From assembly GCF_032884065.1 (NCBI RefSeq), contig NC_088883.1, forward strand, positions 28,905,355-28,969,354: a stretch of DNA of 64,000 nucleotides. The letters run 5' to 3'. Within the stretch, counting starts at the first letter, position 1. Each line of letters opens with the position of its first letter. The notes beneath the pieces are model-generated. The model worked only from the letters and a program-made list of their open reading frames with translations, had not been told where the DNA came from and made no database searches. Source of the DNA: Artemia franciscana. Its lineage: Eukaryota > Arthropoda > Branchiopoda > Anostraca > Artemiidae. The translations under genes were made by a program, and so were the position numbers. Positions 23,327 to 35,092 of this stretch are shown here, piece by piece.

Positions 23327-25129
23327 CTTAAGTTTACTATCCCTGCTTAGCGTGCATATGCTTGACCTGGTTTTGCTTAATTACGCTTTATGGTTCTCAG
23401 TAATCGTTTATGATTCTATCACGTAATTCTCTAGAACTTTTCAGACTAGTTTAACTAGTAGACTCCTGCTCTACTTAGGAGTTTATGTCGATACCATAAA
23501 GGATCACCCCTTCTCATCCATTCTTCACTTTTCGCCAAACTATTTAGAACTTATTGGTTAATCTTGCCTTAACTTGTAGAACTCTGATAAGCATTGTTGT
23601 CAACGCTTCGGAAGAAAAGTACCGCAAAAGGCTCTAAAATTGTACCTTACCTATTTTTTTCTGTTGTGCTACGGGCAAGACGAAACTTTTTTTGCGCTAC
23701 GCACAACACGTGGACGATCGGAATATTACATTAGAATAAAGAGAACAAAGTATCAGATGTGCTCTTTCAAAGATATTTGGGAGACCTCCTTTCTCCTGCA
23801 GAGACCATTTTGGTGTCACTCCTCCAAATAGCTGCTCACCTATTTTGTACTTACCGTACAGATGGCTGTGCCGCTTCACGCTATATTATGACCGCAAGAG
23901 GCTAACAAAAGGCACTTAAATAAATGTGTAAAGGAAAACTTACAACTCTGGGAGAGAAAACTAATAAAAACTACAATTCCCTCCGCTCGCTGCGTCCTGA
24001 CGCCCAATTAAATTTTATTATACCATATTGGTATAATTTTTTTTATACCAATTTTATACCAAACGGGTATAATTTTTTTTTTATACCCGTTCAAACCAAA
24101 ATGGTACAATTGTATCGCTGTTGGCAACCTGCTGATAAGAGATAAGATAACTAAAATGTGACACCTACTTTCCCGGAACTTAGAAAAAATATTTAACTTC
24201 TTGTTGAACGGGGCAGAATTTTCTCTTTATACTTTACGAGAGAACAGTCCCTAAATATATTCTTGTATACCTGCTTGAAAAATATTAAAAATCAGCTCAG
24301 AAGAAGTCTCATTGAATAATTTTGCAGCTTCGGAAGTTCCATGTTGTGCTAACTGCCTAAATTGAAATGTTTGCTAACACAGAATAGATATTATTTACCC
24401 TGTATGTACATTGAATGGGCGGAGTGTTGCTTAACAATTAGTAGGAGATTATAGGGATTCTTATTGAGACTAGCCTCTTATTATAATTGTCGGTCTGTTG
24501 ACACATTTAAGATCTTCTATTAATTTTTATCAAAATTACTTCAGAAGCTTTCTATGGTGGGGAGAAAATTTGCTAATTGGCCCTTTGTCTTTAAGAATTT
24601 TAGCCAACGCTGAGACTCGCAGAATAATATTTGTGATATCGTACGTTCTTAAGTAAATTTGTGCGATGCTATGGAAAAGTTAACATTGCTGCAACAAAAC
24701 GGAATAACTGGGTGAAGAATTAATAAATTATAAAAATGAATTGATTAACTGTAAATTCTTTCATGTTTGATCAGAGCTTGATTGTCCGTTTCAAATCTTT
24801 ATTAATATTTGCATAGTTTGCTTTTGATGATTGTGAGGGTTTTATATGATATTTATGCGGTGTTTTTGAATTTTAAGTAGCATAGCGTGAAAGATTATTC
24901 TTAACGTGACCTAAATAACATGCTTAGTTACTTACGGAGGGTGACGTAGTGTACTTGTTGTACTCTGTGCAATCAGCTCCTGCTATTGGCTCCAGCATTT
25001 CCCCCCTTTTTAATAACCATGGGTATTTTGTTCATTTCCTAATTTTGTATTTATTTTGCTTATTTTTTATCCATTCACAGGCCTGATTCACGCCCTAGCC
25101 TAATTCAAGATATTTCATCTTTTTTTCCC
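23327..25129. other. Intron; nothing gene-like
   Basis: AT-rich intron with a cluster of T-loop hairpins at 24021-24091. No exon with plausible splice sites was seen. Confidence 0.5.
24021..24091. repeat. Cluster of T-loop hairpins
   Basis: ATTGGTATAA (24027-24036), T6, TTATACCAAT (24043-24052) forms a 10-bp stem. AACGGGTATAA (24062-24072), T8, TTATACCCGTT (24081-24091) forms a perfect 11-bp stem. The preceding TTATACCATATTGGTATAA is itself a near palindrome. Three inverted repeats in 70 bases share the core GGTATAA. Confidence 0.85.
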
Positions 25130-25790
25130 CTAATAATGGAAAAACGGAATAAAAGAACTGGTGAATCGATTCGTTATGTATCTTATTGGCTCGAACTTGT
25201 TCGTGCGTCGAGTGTCGAGTATTTAACTCTGGATCCCATATTGCCTAGCAAAAATAAACGGAATAAAACAACTACTGAATCGATTCGTTCTATATCTTAT
25301 TGGCTCGAACTTGTTCGCCTGTCGAGTGTCGAGTATCTAACTCCGGGTCCCGTATTGTTTAGCAAAGATAAACGGAATAAATTGGAATAACAGAAAAACG
25401 GAAAACAAAGAACTACTGAATCAATTTGTTCTGCATCTTATTGGTTCGAACTACTTCGTGTGTCGAGTATCTAATTCCGGGTCCCGTATTGCCTAACAAA
25501 GATAAACGAAATAACGGAATAAATCGGAAAAACGGAATAAAAGCACTGCTGAATCGATTCGTTCTACATTTTATTGGCTTTAACGTTTTCGTGTGTCGAG
25601 GATCGAGTATCTAATTCAGGGTACCGTATTGCCTAGCGAAGATAAAGTAAAGTGTAATAACGGAAAAACAAAATAAAAGAACTATTTCGTTCTGCGTATT
25701 ATTGACTCGAACTTGTTCGTGTGTCTAGTGTCGGGTATCTAACTCCGGGTCCCCGTATTGCCTAGCAATAAAAGGCGTTTTTAAAGATAT
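25130..25790 (+). repeat. ~114-141 bp minisatellite, about five copies
   Basis: The core CTGAATCGATTCGTT, TTATTGGCTCGAACTTGTTC and GTCGAGTATCTAACTCCGGG recurs, with the GAATC landmark at 25163, 25277, 25418 and 25551 and a degraded fifth copy near 25686. The first two copies stay open in one frame and read as a repeated peptide, but later copies shift frame, so I treat it as noncoding. Confidence 0.85.
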
Positions 25791-26375
25791 ATTGTAAACA
25801 CAAAATGCTATCTGTATTATTTCAGTACAAAAAAATTGTAATCGATAGATGGTGTTTTAATATGATGAGCCTGGATATTAGAAAAATACACTACCATCTA
25901 GATTTGATCTCCCGAAACACCATTGACAACACATCCCTGATGCCAACTTTTAAATTGAGTCCAAAATTCGTTCTTTTTTTGTTGCTTGTTAAAATCTGTT
26001 AGTCATTCTTAGTTTGAAACAGATTGTGTTATTGTCTAAGTTTTTTACGAAAAGTGTTGTCAAATTTAGCTATTTAGTTTCGCTATATATTTTTATGTTT
26101 CAACGTGACAACGCTGACGTAAATGGTACTTGCCTTAAAACTCCATATTTTTGAACAACCAAAAGAAAAATCTAGGAAAATTGCGGTTCCTTGTCATTAA
26201 TAGACTTAAGACGAGTCCGGGGGGGGGATTAATATCCTTGGTAATTTGAGGACACATCTACGGAATGGGGCTAATAACCGCCTCGTATTTTTCAGGAGGA
26301 TCAAAAGGGTTGTATGTTGATCATTTAGCTCACAGGAGGGTTACTCTTTAATTCAACATCTATTTTTGTTCTTAG

Positions 26376-26470
26376 GAAGGGTGCGAGACCCCACATATGG
26401 CCTTCTACGCGATGACGAGTCAGGAGATGAACTTGCTTCTCCGAAAGACAAAGAAAACAGTACTCTGTTG
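26376..26470 (+). CDS. RhoGAPp190: p190-type RhoGAP exon E3: linker before the GAP domain
   Basis: Acceptor TTTTTGTTCTTAG and donor TTG|GTAAGC enclose 95 bases. Two complete the preceding codon (Gly after E1, or Arg after E2) and 31 codons follow, ending in phase 0. The peptide RVRDPTYGLLRDDESGDELA then SPKDKENSTLL is charged and probably disordered. It lies between the basic linker of E1/E2 and the charged Arg/Glu/Lys segment of E4, as expected just N-terminal to the GAP domain. The phase fits both neighbours exactly, which is the main support. Flanking introns are AT-rich and repeat-filled. Confidence 0.8.
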
Positions 26471-28634
26471 GTAAGCATAAGGATTTTATTCTTGTTAAGC
26501 ACTTTTTGATGAGTTATTATTTTAAAAGGTTACTTTGGGGGGGGGGTATGTAGATTAAACCGTGTGAAAGTTGAAACGAGGAAAATTGTCCATCTCACCG
26601 CTTTAAAGTGAATAATAATTCCTAGGGGCTCCACATGAAAACTCCCTAAATGTAATACACAGTCCTTCAAAGAGACTCGTTCATCAAACAATTGGGAAAA
26701 ATATAGGAAACGATTACCAAAGGCTTACTTGTTTTGATAAAAGGTGATAGTAACTAAAGGAGTAACTAACTAAGGACTAAGTAACTAACTTAACTTAACT
26801 AAGGACTAAGTAACTAACTTAGTAACTAAGGAGAATCCTAACAGTTGATGTTACGTTAAGTAGATTATACTTTTTCCATACTTATCAACAGTTGCCGGGT
26901 TTTTATTAAAGAAGGCGCAAGATTGAAAAGGGCTTGGTCTAGCGGTTTAACTTGCACTTGTACGATTGAATAAAATGTAGGTGGGGGGGGATATATTGTA
27001 TCTTTTGTTGATGATTCGTATGACAGCTATTTTTCCAACTCGAGGGGTGTGAGACAATTCTGTTTTTTTTCGTTTGTGTTGCGAAAACACAGAAAAAGAT
27101 ATTTTTTAAATTAGGGAGAAGGGCAATTCCCCCCACCCAAGGAAAATTTGAAGTACGTAGAAACAGAGAGTATACTTCCTAAAAATATTGTTACTTTAAA
27201 TCCTTTTGTTCTTTAAAAATTTTCCATTAAAGTAATAAATAGATGCAAAATTATAAAAAAGAGGCTTTATTTGGCTTTCCTTTTTGACATACACTTATGG
27301 AATATTGCGATGGGCTCAAGAATAAGCCAATGGAATCAAAGTACGCTTCTTAATATTGATCTCTTTTTCTCTTTTGTGCAAAGGAGATAAAACGCTTGCA
27401 AACCAGACATTGTATTTAGACTATAACAAATATTCGATAACTTCCGTCAGTTTTGCACCTTGGAGGGGACGGAAAACTCAACAATGATTGGTTCATGAAC
27501 TTACCCCCCATCCCCCTCCTCTCTCCAGCAAAAGAAATATCCTCCAATCTTCCCAGAATCAAAACGTAGATATTTTAAGTTTATAATTTCATGTAATTTA
27601 CTCATATTCACCTGCTTCTGATGTTGTTTAGTTCTTAAAGTTATAGGCTAGCCTAACTGTGTCCATCTATACAGTAATTGCTCCAAGCTAAAAGTAGTAA
27701 ATACAGCTTATTTTATTTTTAACTAAACACTACATATTTGAAATACGGAACACGAAATCCCTGGAATTAAGAGACAGATCTTTTATTTCTTTGAGAATCT
27801 TAAAGACAGTGACCGCTGACCTTGTTCTAATAACTAGTCATTATTACTGTAGGGTTTGAAATAGTAAGGGGAAAGCGAAATGGTGTGGTCAGTGCTACAC
27901 CAGTTTACACCATTCGTAGTGTCTGTGCTGACGATCACATTAAGATCTGATCGTAAGTTAAAAATACCTCATTTTTTCTAATTTTTCCGAATTAGCCATC
28001 CCTCTGCTTCCTCCCAGATGGTCGAAATTTACTGCTAAAAAGCTGGGAGTCGTTTGGAATTAAGACTTTGGTATCAATGGTGGGATATTAATTAATATAT
28101 TTTGGAATGTGATTTGGAAGTCGGCGGAAATAAACAAACTCTGAATTGAACTCTGATTCGGAACTTCTGAAACTTCTATGTCTAATGCTTTAGAGTTGTC
28201 ACCCCTTCATTTACCTGCCGATATTATTCTTAATTTTTTTTTTGGCAGCGACTAAATACCAATCTAATGATGAACACGATATATTAAGATAAATATTTAG
28301 TGCTTCTAAGGTTTACACAGACAGTTTATTTGATTTTGTGTCGAAATAGTGCCAAAATTCCTGGAAATAGACTTTTGATAGTTAAAGAGCTAAAGAGAAG
28401 TATATTTAGTTTTTTTTTACGATAACCTTTGCATCCTCCTGTGCCTCAAAAGGTACATAGGGTATGGACAGCTAGCCGCTATTATTCTCCAGCATCCTGT
28501 GTATATCTGCCCGCTTGAGTTGCATTAACTGAAGATCTGATGGGTATGAGCAGCGTAGGAGGTTTTTAGGGTGGCAACCCTTCCTTGATCTCGTTGAAGG
28601 CAACTCTAGCGTTGCCTTGGGTTTCAAGGTGCTC
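26471..28634. other. Intron; small TAACTAAGGAC repeat only
   Basis: A short tandem of TAACTAACTTA/AGGACTAAG type occupies about 26752-26832. Otherwise no coding signal, RNA gene or strong structure was seen. Confidence 0.5.
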
Positions 28635-28718
28635 TGCATCACCTTAGCGGAGTGGTTAGAACTCTAGATTTGAAATCCTTTGTCTGTGAGGATAGGGTTC
28701 GAGTCCTGGTGTCGCTGT
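28635..28718 (+). repeat. tRNA-Ser(TGA)-like SINE head or tRNA pseudogene
   Basis: An A box (TTAGCGGAGTGGTTA at 28644), a TTTGAAA anticodon-loop-like element (anticodon TGA) and a B box (GGGTTCGAGTCC at 28695-28706) are spaced as in a class II tRNA with a variable arm. The acceptor and anticodon stems do not pair well, so a functional tRNA is unlikely. Sequence on both sides (about 28500-28890) has the look of an interspersed repeat, so a tRNA-derived SINE is the best guess. Confidence 0.65.
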
Positions 28719-28897
28719 TTTTTTTGCTTTGAACGGGGGTTTGTGGTGTGACTCTGTAAGGTTAGTCAGAGTCGACCCATCTCTAAGTAGGCACCTGGAG
28801 ATGATTGGATAACGTAAAAAAGAAGGATTATCAAAAGCACAAGATGGTTTGCCCCCAACTTTCCACCGCTTCATGGCTGAAGGCTTATGAGACGCAG

Positions 28898-29033
28898 CAC
28901 CACCGGTAGAGACTTTACGGCACCACCGGTAGAGACAAAGTCTTTACCGGCACCACCGGTAGAGACAAAGTCTTTACCGGCACCACCGGTAGAGACAAAG
29001 TCTTTACCGGCACCACCGGTAGAGACTTTGCCG
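28898..29033. repeat. 30-bp quasi-palindromic minisatellite
   Basis: Three full 30-bp units (28921-28950, 28951-28980, 28981-29010) are flanked by two 23-bp units lacking seven bases (28898-28920, 29011-29033). Each full unit contains an inverted repeat, CCGGTAGAGAC..GTCTTTACCGG, so it can fold into a hairpin with about 10-11 bp of stem. Period 30 is divisible by three and both strands stay open, which creates spurious ORFs. Confidence 0.95.
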
Positions 29034-29686
29034 TGTCCTTTACCCTTTTTTTTCAATTGCACTCAAAACATGGTCTAGATTTTTGCTGGCAGATGATATG
29101 CAGATCGATGCTGGTATATGATATTTGCTGTTAGAGGTTGGCTGCTTATTATTCAGAACCTGAAATTTGAAACTCAATCTGTCCATTTTATGTTTAGGAA
29201 TTTTCTTTAAAATGTAGTCTCGAAGGTAAGAATCTAACACTCTTGTTCTCGGTTTATATGACCCAGCTGCCAGCTGCCAGTTGCAATGACCCAGCTGCAT
29301 ACATATGGCAGGATCGACAGAATTGCCATTTAAAGAGTTTATTTTACAGTGTTTTGATGTAGCCATATTTTTTGTTTTTCAATATTAATTTTGAACCCAT
29401 CCGGTTTTTACCTTCGTACCGGTCTTGCCAAGGAGTAGCTATGCACGTCTCTCTTTTCTTGAGGAATGTCAGTGCTGAAGTCCAGATCACTTAAACGTTT
29501 CTGTGTTTCAAATAATTGTTTGACTCCATGCTTTTATGTATTTTTAGGTTAAAATGCGTTCCTGTTCAACGTTGGGACTCCTTATTTTTATGTTTTGGGC
29601 TGTTTTTTTTTCTTATATTTTCAGTAACTTTTGTAGTAAAGGTCTCGAAAATTGTAGTAAGAGTTCTTTAAAAAAAATTTTCTTAG
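29034..29686. other. Intron before exon E4
   Basis: Contains CAGCTGCCAGCTGCCAG-type microrepeats near 29266-29300 and otherwise ordinary sequence. No exon recognised. Confidence 0.45.
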
Positions 29687-29804
29687 TCTCGCCTTCACGG
29701 AGGACCGGAACGTGAAAGGGAACGTGATCGATCAGCTCAACGTCGACGAGAAAAGCAGAAGGCGAAAGAAGACGAGAAGCTAGAAAGAAGGAAATTAAAA
29801 GAAG
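29687..29804 (+). CDS. RhoGAPp190: p190-type RhoGAP exon E4 (3' end lost in assembly gap)
   Basis: After acceptor AAATTTTCTTAG the frame opens at phase 0, matching the end of E3. It reads SRLHGGPERERERDRS, then AQRRREKQKAKEDEKLERRK, then LKE before running into Ns. This highly charged Arg/Glu/Lys stretch precedes the GAP domain and is probably helical or disordered. GC content and lack of stops contrast with the intron. The exon continues into the gap, so its donor is unseen. Residues that should follow (the first half of the RhoGAP domain, including the arginine-finger loop) are not found between the gap and E5 and are presumably in unassembled sequence. Confidence 0.75.
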
Positions 29805-29823
29805 NNNNNNNNNNNNNNNNNNN
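29805..29823. other. Assembly gap (19 N) inside the RhoGAP gene
   Basis: Nineteen Ns interrupt exon E4. Sequence after the gap is intron-like. Since roughly 60-90 residues of a normal RhoGAP domain are missing between E4 and E5 (family knowledge), the real gap must be longer than 19 bases or sequence has been lost. Confidence 0.95.
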
Positions 29824-30457
29824 TGATTTGAGCGCCCCTGTAATATGACCAATGAAAAAGCAACTATTTTATTGTCGCTGCTGAACAAATTAATCCTAGG
29901 ATAAAACATACGGAACACATATTATGAACTAAACTCTACCTGCTTGATGAATCTAGGGGGAGGGGGGGGGGTAAATGTGTTTTTCAACTGGTATCGGGAG
30001 GGAGGCTTTATTTCAGCTCTTTCTTTCTTTCCATTGGTAAAGAACATTCACTAGGACTGCTAATTTAATTCAATCCATAACCAATCGCTCCGGTATCATC
30101 TGGATTGGGTAGCAGCAACTCATTTCTTGTGGGTTTTTTTATATTCTTTTTCTCTCTGCTGTTCTTTTTTCCGTTTTTATTTTCTTTAGTTCTTGAATTT
30201 CTTATTTTCTTCTTTAAAACATGAAATAGTCCTATATTTTTTTCTTTTTTTTTGCTAAGTCTTTTATTTAGAAAAGACATCACGATTAATTTTCTTCTCT
30301 TCTTTGAATCAAAAGTCGCATCTCTTTTTTTCCTTAGTTTCTCTAGGCTAATTAGGTTTCATTCGGTTTATTATATCCCTCAATCTTTAACTGTCATTAT
30401 CTAATGGGATCCTATCTAATGTGATACGTACTGAAACCAAAAATATTTTCATTTCAG

Positions 30458-30695
30458 ACCCTATAAACCTTGATTTAAAAGTGTTGGATATTCCAGTCAA
30501 CGCGGCAGCTACAGCTTTGAAAGATTTTTTTAAACGTTTTCCCCTGATTCTCACCCCAGAATTAATGACGGAACTGGAAGACGTTGCCCTGAAATCTGAT
30601 AGGAGCTGCAGACTTGTAGCGATACGAAGTTTACTCCAAAAATTCTCTCCTATCACATTTGGAGTTCTCAAATTCATCTTCCAGCATTTAGTTAG
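30458..30695 (+). CDS. RhoGAPp190: p190-type RhoGAP exon E5: middle of the RhoGAP domain
   Basis: Acceptor TTTTCATTTCAG and donor AG|GTAAGT bound 238 bases: two complete an Asp or similar codon, 78 codons follow, and two bases remain. Key segments are DLKVLDIPVNAAATALKDFF, RFPLILTPELMTELEDVALK, SDRSCRLVAIRSLLQKFSPI and VLKFIFQHL. This is the RhoGAP core after the arginine-finger loop. The LK-FF-R-P-L-TPEL pattern includes the conserved Lys that contacts the GTPase in the family. The NAAATALKDFF and DRSCRLVA-RSLLQK segments resemble arthropod p190 RhoGAP rather than other RhoGAPs. The product should stimulate GTP hydrolysis by Rho at the cell cortex; function is inferred from family. Confidence 0.93.
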
Positions 30696-30718
30696 GTAAG
30701 TCAAAAGAATTTCACCCT

Positions 30719-30832
30719 AATAACTTGTACATTTAACAATTTAGTCGTTAAGTCACTAATATACAGTAAGTATATAATAACTAGCACATTTATCAATTTA
30801 GTCGCTAACTCACTAGTACACGGTACTAGTAC
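30719..30832 (+). repeat. 57-bp tandem duplication in the E5-E6 intron
   Basis: TAACTTGTACATTTAACAAT (from about 30721) and TAACTAGCACATTTATCAAT (from about 30778) begin two adjacent diverged copies, both continuing through TTTAGTCG and TCACTA. Confidence 0.8.
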
Positions 30833-31590
30833 ATATTCCAGTCTCGAAGGGATTTACAAGTTTTGTCAAAAGATAAGTAATTGAAAGAACATTTCACTCC
30901 CTTAAGAGGTATTCAATCCAGACCAGATGGCATGAACGTTCATTGACAAGCCTACTTATTCCAAACTCAGAAACTGGCCCCACATCCATCGACGGCAAGC
31001 AACTCGGAACACGACACGATCTAAAATCAGAGAAGGAGAGGAACTTACTTAAGAACAAGTCGTTCCAACAGCTGCAAAACAGCGGTAAATGCTTTGTGAA
31101 TGACATGTTCGCACTCAAGGCCGTATGCAAGAGAGGGTTAAGGGGACTTGACCCCCTCCGTCGAAAAAAAATCCTTTTTTAAATTTCCTTCGCCCAGAAA
31201 AAAGTGTTGGATGCGACCCTGTTCACGATAATCAGCATTGCCTCCAAACTCTAAACTTGGATGAATACAAAAAGGTGGAGACAAAGGCTAAATACGGAAT
31301 TGATCACTTGCCAAGTTTTTCCGAGTATCCTTTTAACATTTGAAAAAAAAATTGAAGGGATTTAGCCTTCTGAACCAAAGGATTTTTAAATACTTGTCTC
31401 GATTTTGAAACACTAAAGACGAGCAGCAGCTTCATGACTTGACCATGACTTGATACCCACTTAATTGGACTATCTGTCTTGGCTTTTCCTACAATTAGCC
31501 AAGACTTGACTTGCCCACGACTATTCCACTTTTAATTCAAAAATCAACTAGTTTTTTATTTAAAATTTTAACTCTTTTTTTTCATTTTAG

Positions 31591-31789
31591 GGTGGCTGAA
31601 AACTCGCGTGTAAATAATATGGACTCAAAAAACATTGCCATTTGTTGGTGGCCGACACTGTTGCCATTTGAATTCAGTGATATGACTCGGTTTGAGTGCA
31701 TGCGACCGCATATGGAAGAAATTGTTCAAGCAATGATTGATCAATATCCGTTCCTATTCCTTAATAAAGACGAGGTGCTTATGGTGTAA
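31591..31789 (+). CDS. RhoGAPp190: p190-type RhoGAP exon E6: end of RhoGAP domain and stop
   Basis: Acceptor TTTTTTTTCATTTTAG supplies one base that completes an AGG Arg with E5. Sixty-five codons and TAA follow. The peptide runs VAENSRVNNMDSKNIAICWW, PTLLPFEFSDMTRFECMRPH, then EEIVQAMIDQYPFLF and a short DEVLMV tail. The N-M-S-N-AI-WWPTL block is the p190 hallmark: other RhoGAPs usually have FGPNL here, while p190 proteins have WPTL. The C-terminal helix ending PFLF closes the domain and the protein ends soon after, as in insect p190. A possible poly(A) signal AATAAA lies at 32855-32860, but I cannot confirm that it is used. Confidence 0.93.
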
Positions 31790-32614
31790 AGTGGAAAATT
31801 TAATGTCGCTTGTGCTCAGGCACGTACGCGGGATTCTTCGGAGTGGGGGGGAGGGGTGTATTTTTGTTTGTTTTTTTAAACAAAAGTCCTAAATGCATCA
31901 AAAATTTGTTCATATGCATTTTTGTTACGTTTTTACGAGGCGGGCAATTTTTTTTTGGGGGGGGAGGAGGGCAAACCTTGTAACTCCCCCTTGATATGGG
32001 CATGGGGGTGTGGTAGAAGAAGAGCAGTAAAAGGAAAAAAAGTTTATTTGACATCCTGAATAACAACTGTCCAGAAAATTTGGGAAAACAAAGTATTTTG
32101 GGGGGCGGATGTCAGGCCACATACTCCTCCCACCCTGCTGAAGTCCCTGCTTTGGTTCTAACTCTATTTATTAAGTGATTTTTTAACTTGTTTCATACCT
32201 CCGCAAGCCTGTTGTGAAGTATTGTGTTTATGCTTTAGACTAAATTGTTTACTCTTTAGTTTATTTCGCCTGTCCTTTGCCAAAACTTAGTATCCGCTTT
32301 TTTCCTAATTTTCTGAAAAAACTTTAAATGATTATTCGTTTTAACGCAGAAACGGATAAGTTTTTGCCGACATTAATTGATGACAGAATTTTGTCGTTAG
32401 GTTTTTTTTTTTGTTTTTTTTGTTCCAGCCAGTAGTTTCTGGTAATTCTAGTATATCAGTAATAAGGCGAGGCTGTCGAATGCCGGTGATTCCTCTTTTT
32501 ACCCATTTAGATGCTAGGTTGTACCCTAGAAATTAGTACAAATAGAAAAATTCTAACTATGCCCTTGAACTTGCCGTGTTGAGATTAGATCCATCGTCCA
32601 TCGTTAAGTGAAAA

Positions 32615-32616
<2 letters not shown>

Positions 32617-32684
<68 letters not shown>
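32617..32684. repeat. 68-base poly-T run
   Basis: Uninterrupted T from 32617 to 32684. A 13-base direct repeat TAGATGCTAGGTT lies at about 32507 and just after the run at 32686, so the run sits in a short duplicated segment. True length is probably unreliable in the assembly. Confidence 0.9.
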
Positions 32685-32685
<1 letters not shown>

Positions 32686-33589
32686 TAGATGCTAGGTTTT
32701 GCTAAAAGACAGTTGAATTCTCATCCGTTATTATTTTTATGTTGCTTTACACGGAGTGACAGAATTAAATCCATCCAGTTTCAGCACTACAATGGCTTTA
32801 AGAGCTAAAGTACTCTTTTTAGAATGAGGGGATAGCAAATAATTAATTCTGATTAATAAAGGTATTAAAAAGTATTTGTAAAAAACTGACTAATCGTGTA
32901 TGCCTTCACTTAATTATTTAATTAGTTAAAACTTTGTTTATTTAGGAAATATATTTACCAAATCATGGGAGTGAATTGTTAAGAATATTAAGTTTGTGTT
33001 GGCCTCAGGTGGCTTGGTGCTGCGGTGAGTTATTATAAGCAGTAGTAATTGGAATTTAAAAACACGAGATGCATTGGGTGTGCACAAAGCACCCAACCTG
33101 GATTAAAACATGGAAAAATTCATAGCAAAACCTTTCTCTCTAAGCCGATTTTACGTCGTCAAAATGTATTGCGTGGAAGGGTTTGATGACTTTTAAACAA
33201 AAATGGTGAAATATCTAAAATTGCTTGAAAAAATTCAAGTGCTGAGTTTAGAACCCCCTTAGTCCTCGCCTTCTCCCTATATGCTTATGTCAAACCTCTC
33301 GTCTACCCTGTTAATACCTTAATATAATTTTGAATTAAAATAAATAAAATATGTTAATAATGCCTTAAAAATAATTTTTGTAAAAACTTAGTTAATTGAT
33401 TTTATCAAGTGTTATTCAAATTTGCATGGTAAGCTTAGTACAAAAACTTGTATGACCACTGAAGGGGTGAAACCTGAAAAAGACGGAACTTGTCTATATA
33501 CTCAATCTCGTGTCTTGGTAATCAAAACTAAACAAAGCAATCGGTTGTCTCACTTAATCATGTTTGTCTTGTCACCAACTTAAAATCAT

Positions 33590-33765
33590 TCTCAGGTTAA
33601 TCATTCAGGTTATCATCAAGTAATCAGGTAGTTTCAGGTAATCAGGTAGTTTCAGATAATCAGGTAGTTATCATCAGGTAATCAGGTAATTCAGGTAATC
33701 ATTCATTCAGGTTAATCATTAAGCAACTTAATCCTTCTCAGGCAGCTTAAAATCATTCTCAGGTG
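33590..33765 (+). repeat. AATCAGGTAGTTTCAGGT minisatellite
   Basis: Irregular units of 9-22 bases built from CAGGTAATCA, CAGGTAGTTT and CAGGTTAATCATT. Confidence 0.85.
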
Positions 33766-34470
33766 GGGTCTAGCTTTAATAAAGTAATAAGGTTGATTAG
33801 GCTATATTTGGAAGAAAAGGAAGAAGAAAAACCGAACGTTTCACCTGGATGAGAAGAAGGCCTCAAAGCTGAAAAGGGAAAGAATTTCAAACGCGAAAAG
33901 GAAAGAACCTAAAATAAAATAAAGAATCAAACCGATCTATCCAGTAACTTTTCCACGTAAAAATCTGGGAAGTGGAATGTGGAATTAAAAATTTTATACC
34001 TATTAATACGGCCGGGATGTTCCCTCTTGGAGGAGGACAGTTGGAATGCAAGGAGGAAACCATGCTACTAGAGTATGAGTTTTCAAATTATTTTCTTCGA
34101 CCTCTGTCAAAGACATTGACTTTAATCTGTCAATCTAGCCTGTATTCATTAATACGCTCGTGTAAAGGAATAAGAAAAAGAAAATCCCCGCTCCTCCAAG
34201 ACCGTATTAATGTTTTTGCGTGGACTGAAATTAGAGACCCTTGCACACAAACACTTGAGAAAACTCTCCAGAGTGGAATTATCCGTGGAGAAAGGGTTTC
34301 AGAAAGAGGAGAAAAAATTTTCTTGAGGGAGAATTGTGCCCAGGGAGCTTTTTCAAATTTAGGGGTCGGGGGTAAGATGGGTTCATGTTTGGATAGTCAA
34401 GCGGTATGGGCTGTATAATATTTTTTTCAAATTATTGGGGGGCAACTACCTCCCCCCCCCCAAACGACGC

Positions 34471-35092
<622 letters not shown>

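Noticed and set aside
28635-28718. Functional tRNA-Ser gene
   Set aside because: A and B boxes are good but the acceptor and anticodon stems do not pair.
28871-29078. ORFs on both strands reading repeated PPVETKSLPA or STGGAGKDFV
   Set aside because: Caused by the 30-bp minisatellite being open in both directions.
32507-32700. Retroposed sequence with tail and 13-bp target duplication
   Set aside because: The homopolymer is T next to the right-hand direct repeat, the wrong strand for a poly(A) tail at that end; a local duplication with slippage is simpler.
33972-34418. 148-codon + strand frame
   Set aside because: No recognisable domain, no splice or promoter context, next to low-complexity DNA; could be chance, though it is the longest unexplained non-repeat frame.
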